Shown here piece by piece: positions 5,750 to 7,228 of a stretch of 7,228 nucleotides of DNA. The stretch lies in NCBI GenBank assembly GCA_030642325.1, contig DAOWNY010000092.1:1-7228 (forward strand), in the 5' to 3' direction. Made by a program: the position numbers and the translations under genes. Numbering within the stretch: the stretch's first letter is position 1; every line of letters starts with the position of its first letter. The notes beneath the pieces are model-generated. The model saw nothing but the letters and a program-made list of their open reading frames with translations. It ran no database searches and was not told where the DNA came from. The DNA comes from Deltaproteobacteria bacterium. Lineage in GTDB: Bacteria; Desulfobacterota; DAOWNY01.

Positions 5750-6398
5750 TGCTTATCCCCCGTTTTTTTCGTGAATAAAAGCTGTTTGCAAGACCCCGGC
5801 GAAAGCGGTTTTTTTCGCGGTACACCCGTTTTACTCTCCGGCCCAGAGTGGAAATGATTTCATAGGGAATGGTTCCCTGAATCGCAGATAACTTTTCCAC
5901 CATGGAGCCGCCTTTTTCTCCTCCCAGCAAGATCACCTCGTCTCCCACCTTAACGTCCGGAATATCAGTTACATCAATCATACACAAATCCATACAGACG
6001 GTCCCTATTAACAGAGTTGGTTTGCCTTTGACCAAAACCTTAGTCCGATTGGATAATAATCTGCTGAATCCATCTGTATATCCGACTTGCATAACAGCAA
6101 TCTGTCGACGGTCAGGGCAGATAAATGTTCTTCCAGAGCTAATGCTGCTTCCCTTTTCAAAAGAGCGAATTTGGATAATTTTGGTTTTTATTGTTAAAGG
6201 AAATTTAAGCGGGACTACATGCTTGAGATGCTCGGCAGGATATATTCCGTAAATCATCAACCCGGGGCGCACTAAATCAAACCAGGTCTCAGGATACTGC
6301 AAAATAGCAGCGCTATTGGCCAAATGTTTGATTGGAATATGCTTCCTCTGATGTAATTCTGGAGTAATGACCTTTGGCGCGCACATTTTACTTTGCAT
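5742..6398 (-). pseudogene. alr: Alanine racemase, C-terminal part only, catalytic Tyr replaced by Ser
   Basis: A 218-codon frame (ATG 6398 to TAA 5744-5742) against about 370 residues for the family. Similarity starts near residue 10 (KVITPELHQRKHIPIKHLAN). It runs through the PLP-barrel end HLANSAAIL (25-33), FDLVRPGLMIYGIYP (40-54, with the pyridine-contacting Arg), the C-terminal domain GRTF, VGYTDGFSRLLSNR (105-118), VCMDLCMIDVTD (134-145), GTIPYEI and RVKRVYR. The first about 150-170 residues, including the PLP-binding Lys in the KA.AYGHG motif, are absent and cannot be found in any frame upstream. The second catalytic base, Tyr of the VSYGRT-type motif, is Ser88 here (ISSGRT; TCT at 6137-6135). 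The enzyme normally makes D-Ala for peptidoglycan in the cytosol. No Shine-Dalgarno precedes the ATG. The C-terminus is extended by about 25 basic residues beyond RVYR and overlaps the next gene. Confidence 0.82.
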
Positions 6399-6420
6399 TC
6401 GGGTAATTTCCCATAATATT

Positions 6421-6449
6421 AAAGTTCTAACTGAACTTTTTGTTTTTTT
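6421..6449 (+). terminator. Possible intrinsic terminator reading rightward
   Basis: AAAGTTC (6421-6427) and GAACTTT (6433-6439) pair perfectly around a five-base loop, followed by a T-rich tail (6437-6449, interrupted by one G). The stem is short and low in GC, so it would be weak. No plus-strand gene ends just before it, which lowers confidence. Confidence 0.35.
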
Positions 6450-6477
6450 GTAGTATTAGGCTCTATTGTTGTGAACC

Positions 6478-6494
6478 TGCATACTTCATATGCA
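6478..6494. repeat. Short perfect palindrome
   Basis: TGCATA (6478-6483), a five-base spacer, and TATGCA (6489-6494) form a six-base-pair inverted repeat. It could be an operator-type dyad, but nothing around it supports a regulator or a promoter. Confidence 0.2.
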
Positions 6495-6897
6495 AGTAAG
6501 CCAAAAAGTAATAAAATTTGCAGCTTTATGCTTTAAGTAAACCCGGAAACCGAGGAGTGTCTTTTATGGAGGGAAATAAAGATTAACATTAGCAGCCAGG
6601 CTCCATCGTTAAGAATAACATTAAGCAGGTAGAAAGGTTGTTGCCCGCATGATTACTTACTTTAAAATGCAATTTTAATGCCAAGCAATTGAAACCCAAA
6701 AATAACAGTCGGTCCGTAACTGGTTGATATCAAACGATAAAGTTTTAAAAAGGCGCGTCCAAAAGTCTTGCATCGTACTGTTTTCACAGCATAAATCAAA
6801 ATTAATTGTGATTTTTAGATAAAACATAACAACATAATCGCAACAGGTCACTCCAACATGCTATTAACTGATGAAATTATATTTTATATTATTTCGT

Positions 6898-7025
6898 ATG
6901 GAGTCTGTCCCGTAACTAAGATAAATTAGCTTTTTAGCTACGATATATATAGTGTTTATCTGAAAACAAATACTATATATATCGTGTATTCTTTTACCTA
7001 AAATTGAGTTATCGGACAGACTCTA
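6898..7025. mobile_element. MITE-like palindromic element, about 128 bp
   Basis: The outer arms are imperfect inverted repeats: ggagtctgtcccgtaact (6900-6917) against the reverse complement of gagttatcggacagactc (7006-7023), agreeing at about 16 of 18 positions when one base gap is allowed. A second nested pair lies inside: cgatatatatagtgttt (6941-6957) and its near-complement aatactatatatatcg (6969-6984), around an 11-base centre. No ORF fits inside. Both ends are flanked by TA/TAT, compatible with a TA target duplication as in IS630/Tc1-mariner-derived MITEs, but the exact boundary is ambiguous. It is therefore probably a non-autonomous element mobilised by a transposase elsewhere. The two nested arms would fold the transcript into one long hairpin. 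Confidence 0.6.
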
Positions 7026-7178
7026 TGCTACAGAATTCTCTGTAAAGATTTTTTGTTTTTGCCCTACTTCTTAAGGTTCAAGCATGAGTCATTTCACTCA
7101 CCATGTAGGCAAATGCCCCACAAATTTTATCAAACCTTGAATATCCAAGAAAAGGTATTAACAGGGTATCAACAGGGG
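7026..7178. other. Spacer between MITE and transposase tail
   Basis: No gene seen. A perfect five-base-pair stem ACAGA-ATTC-TCTGT (7030-7043) is followed by A then a T-rich tract (7049-7060), weakly terminator-like for the plus strand. The part beyond about 7060 is the 3' flank of the minus-strand transposase and may include its non-coding end, but no REP-type stem is convincing. Confidence 0.35.
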
Positions 7179-7227
7179 TCACATCTTGAATAGTGAATAA
7201 ATGTTGACAAAGATGAAATTATTGTTT
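7179..7227 (-). CDS. Second REP-associated transposase copy, C-terminal 15 residues only
   Basis: The minus-strand frame entering from the right edge reads NNNFIFVNIYSLFKM and stops at TGA 7181-7179. The last residues (IYSLFKM) match the first copy's terminus IYSLCKM, and the DNA at 7175-7204 is the reverse complement of 117-146 except at two of 30 positions. Upstream of that the two copies differ, so they are relatives rather than a recent duplicate. Too short to judge whether the copy is intact. Window edges at two copies of one repeat family also fit a contig that broke at repeats. Confidence 0.55.
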   Translation of the reverse strand, partial: NNNFIFVNIYSLFKM

Positions 7228-7228
7228 A

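Larger units (their letters stand above)
6399..6897. other. Gene-free AT-rich stretch upstream of the alr remnant
   Basis: No frame on either strand shows recognisable protein similarity, and the alr 5' half is not hidden here in another frame. Small items seen: a T-rich hairpin (6421-6449), a short palindrome (6478-6494), and a six-codon ORF at 6566 (MEGNKD) with GGAG before it, too short to support as a gene. A clear sigma-70 promoter for the minus-strand block is not evident. The rest is featureless to me. Confidence 0.5.

Noticed and set aside
5902..6252. 116-codon plus-strand ORF opposite alr
   Set aside because: It is antisense to clear alanine-racemase sequence and has no recognisable similarity or ribosome-binding site.
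6566..6586. Six-codon ORF MEGNKD with GGAG upstream
   Set aside because: Too short and without context; not supportable as a gene.
6399..6897. Hidden alr 5' half in another frame
   Set aside because: No PLP-lysine motif or other racemase N-terminal pattern is seen in any frame.
1..7228. CRISPR array, tRNA or rRNA
   Set aside because: No regularly spaced repeats, cloverleaf-type signatures or ribosomal RNA motifs were found by eye.

Overview
The window looks like a stretch of bacterial chromosome in advanced gene decay. The organism is probably a diderm (Gram-negative-type) bacterium: it encodes an outer-membrane beta-barrel protein ending in Phe, type II fatty-acid-synthesis enzymes and alanine racemase. 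The beta-helix/dockerin-like tail and the REP-associated transposase tails are common in uncultured Desulfobacterota, Omnitrophota, Planctomycetota and similar groups, but the phylum cannot be fixed from this sequence. UGA follows the terminal Phe of the barrel protein, so the standard code is likely.

Layout. Bases 1-445 (+) hold the last 46 residues of a REP-associated (Y1-type) transposase. They are followed in the same frame by the orphan C-terminus of a secreted beta-helix protein with a dockerin-like repeat. Bases 446-796 hold gene debris: a GC-rich hairpin, a 16-codon ORF with a strong ribosome-binding site (-), and an unrecognised 64-residue protein tail (+). Bases 797-6398 (-) form one co-oriented block. 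In transcription order it contains alanine racemase (5' truncated), an acyl-CoA-synthetase-like AMP-binding protein overlapping it by 8 bases, malonyl-CoA:ACP transacylase fabD (5' truncated, frameshifted), beta-ketoacyl-ACP synthase fabF (in-frame UGA), the tail of a CCA-adding tRNA nucleotidyltransferase (truncated, frameshifted), and an intact outer-membrane barrel protein. Bases 6399-6897 contain no recognisable gene. Bases 6898-7025 are a MITE-like palindromic element. The right edge carries the tail of a second transposase copy on the minus strand, so the two tails point inward at each other.

Taken as a former operon, the block would have served acyl activation, chain initiation and condensation (AMP ligase, FabD, FabF) plus D-Ala supply for the cell wall. 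Nearly every enzyme is visibly broken. FabF has UGA at its usual Trp codon but keeps its Cys-His-His triad. FabD lacks its nucleophile-bearing half. Alr lacks its PLP-lysine half and has Ser where the catalytic Tyr should be. The AMP ligase is an uninterrupted 560-codon frame but has lost its P-loop, its A4 aromatic/His position and its A10 lysine. Only the barrel protein looks functional. I see no CRISPR array, tRNA, rRNA or coherent new defence or biosynthetic system. The unusual content is the pattern of decay itself.
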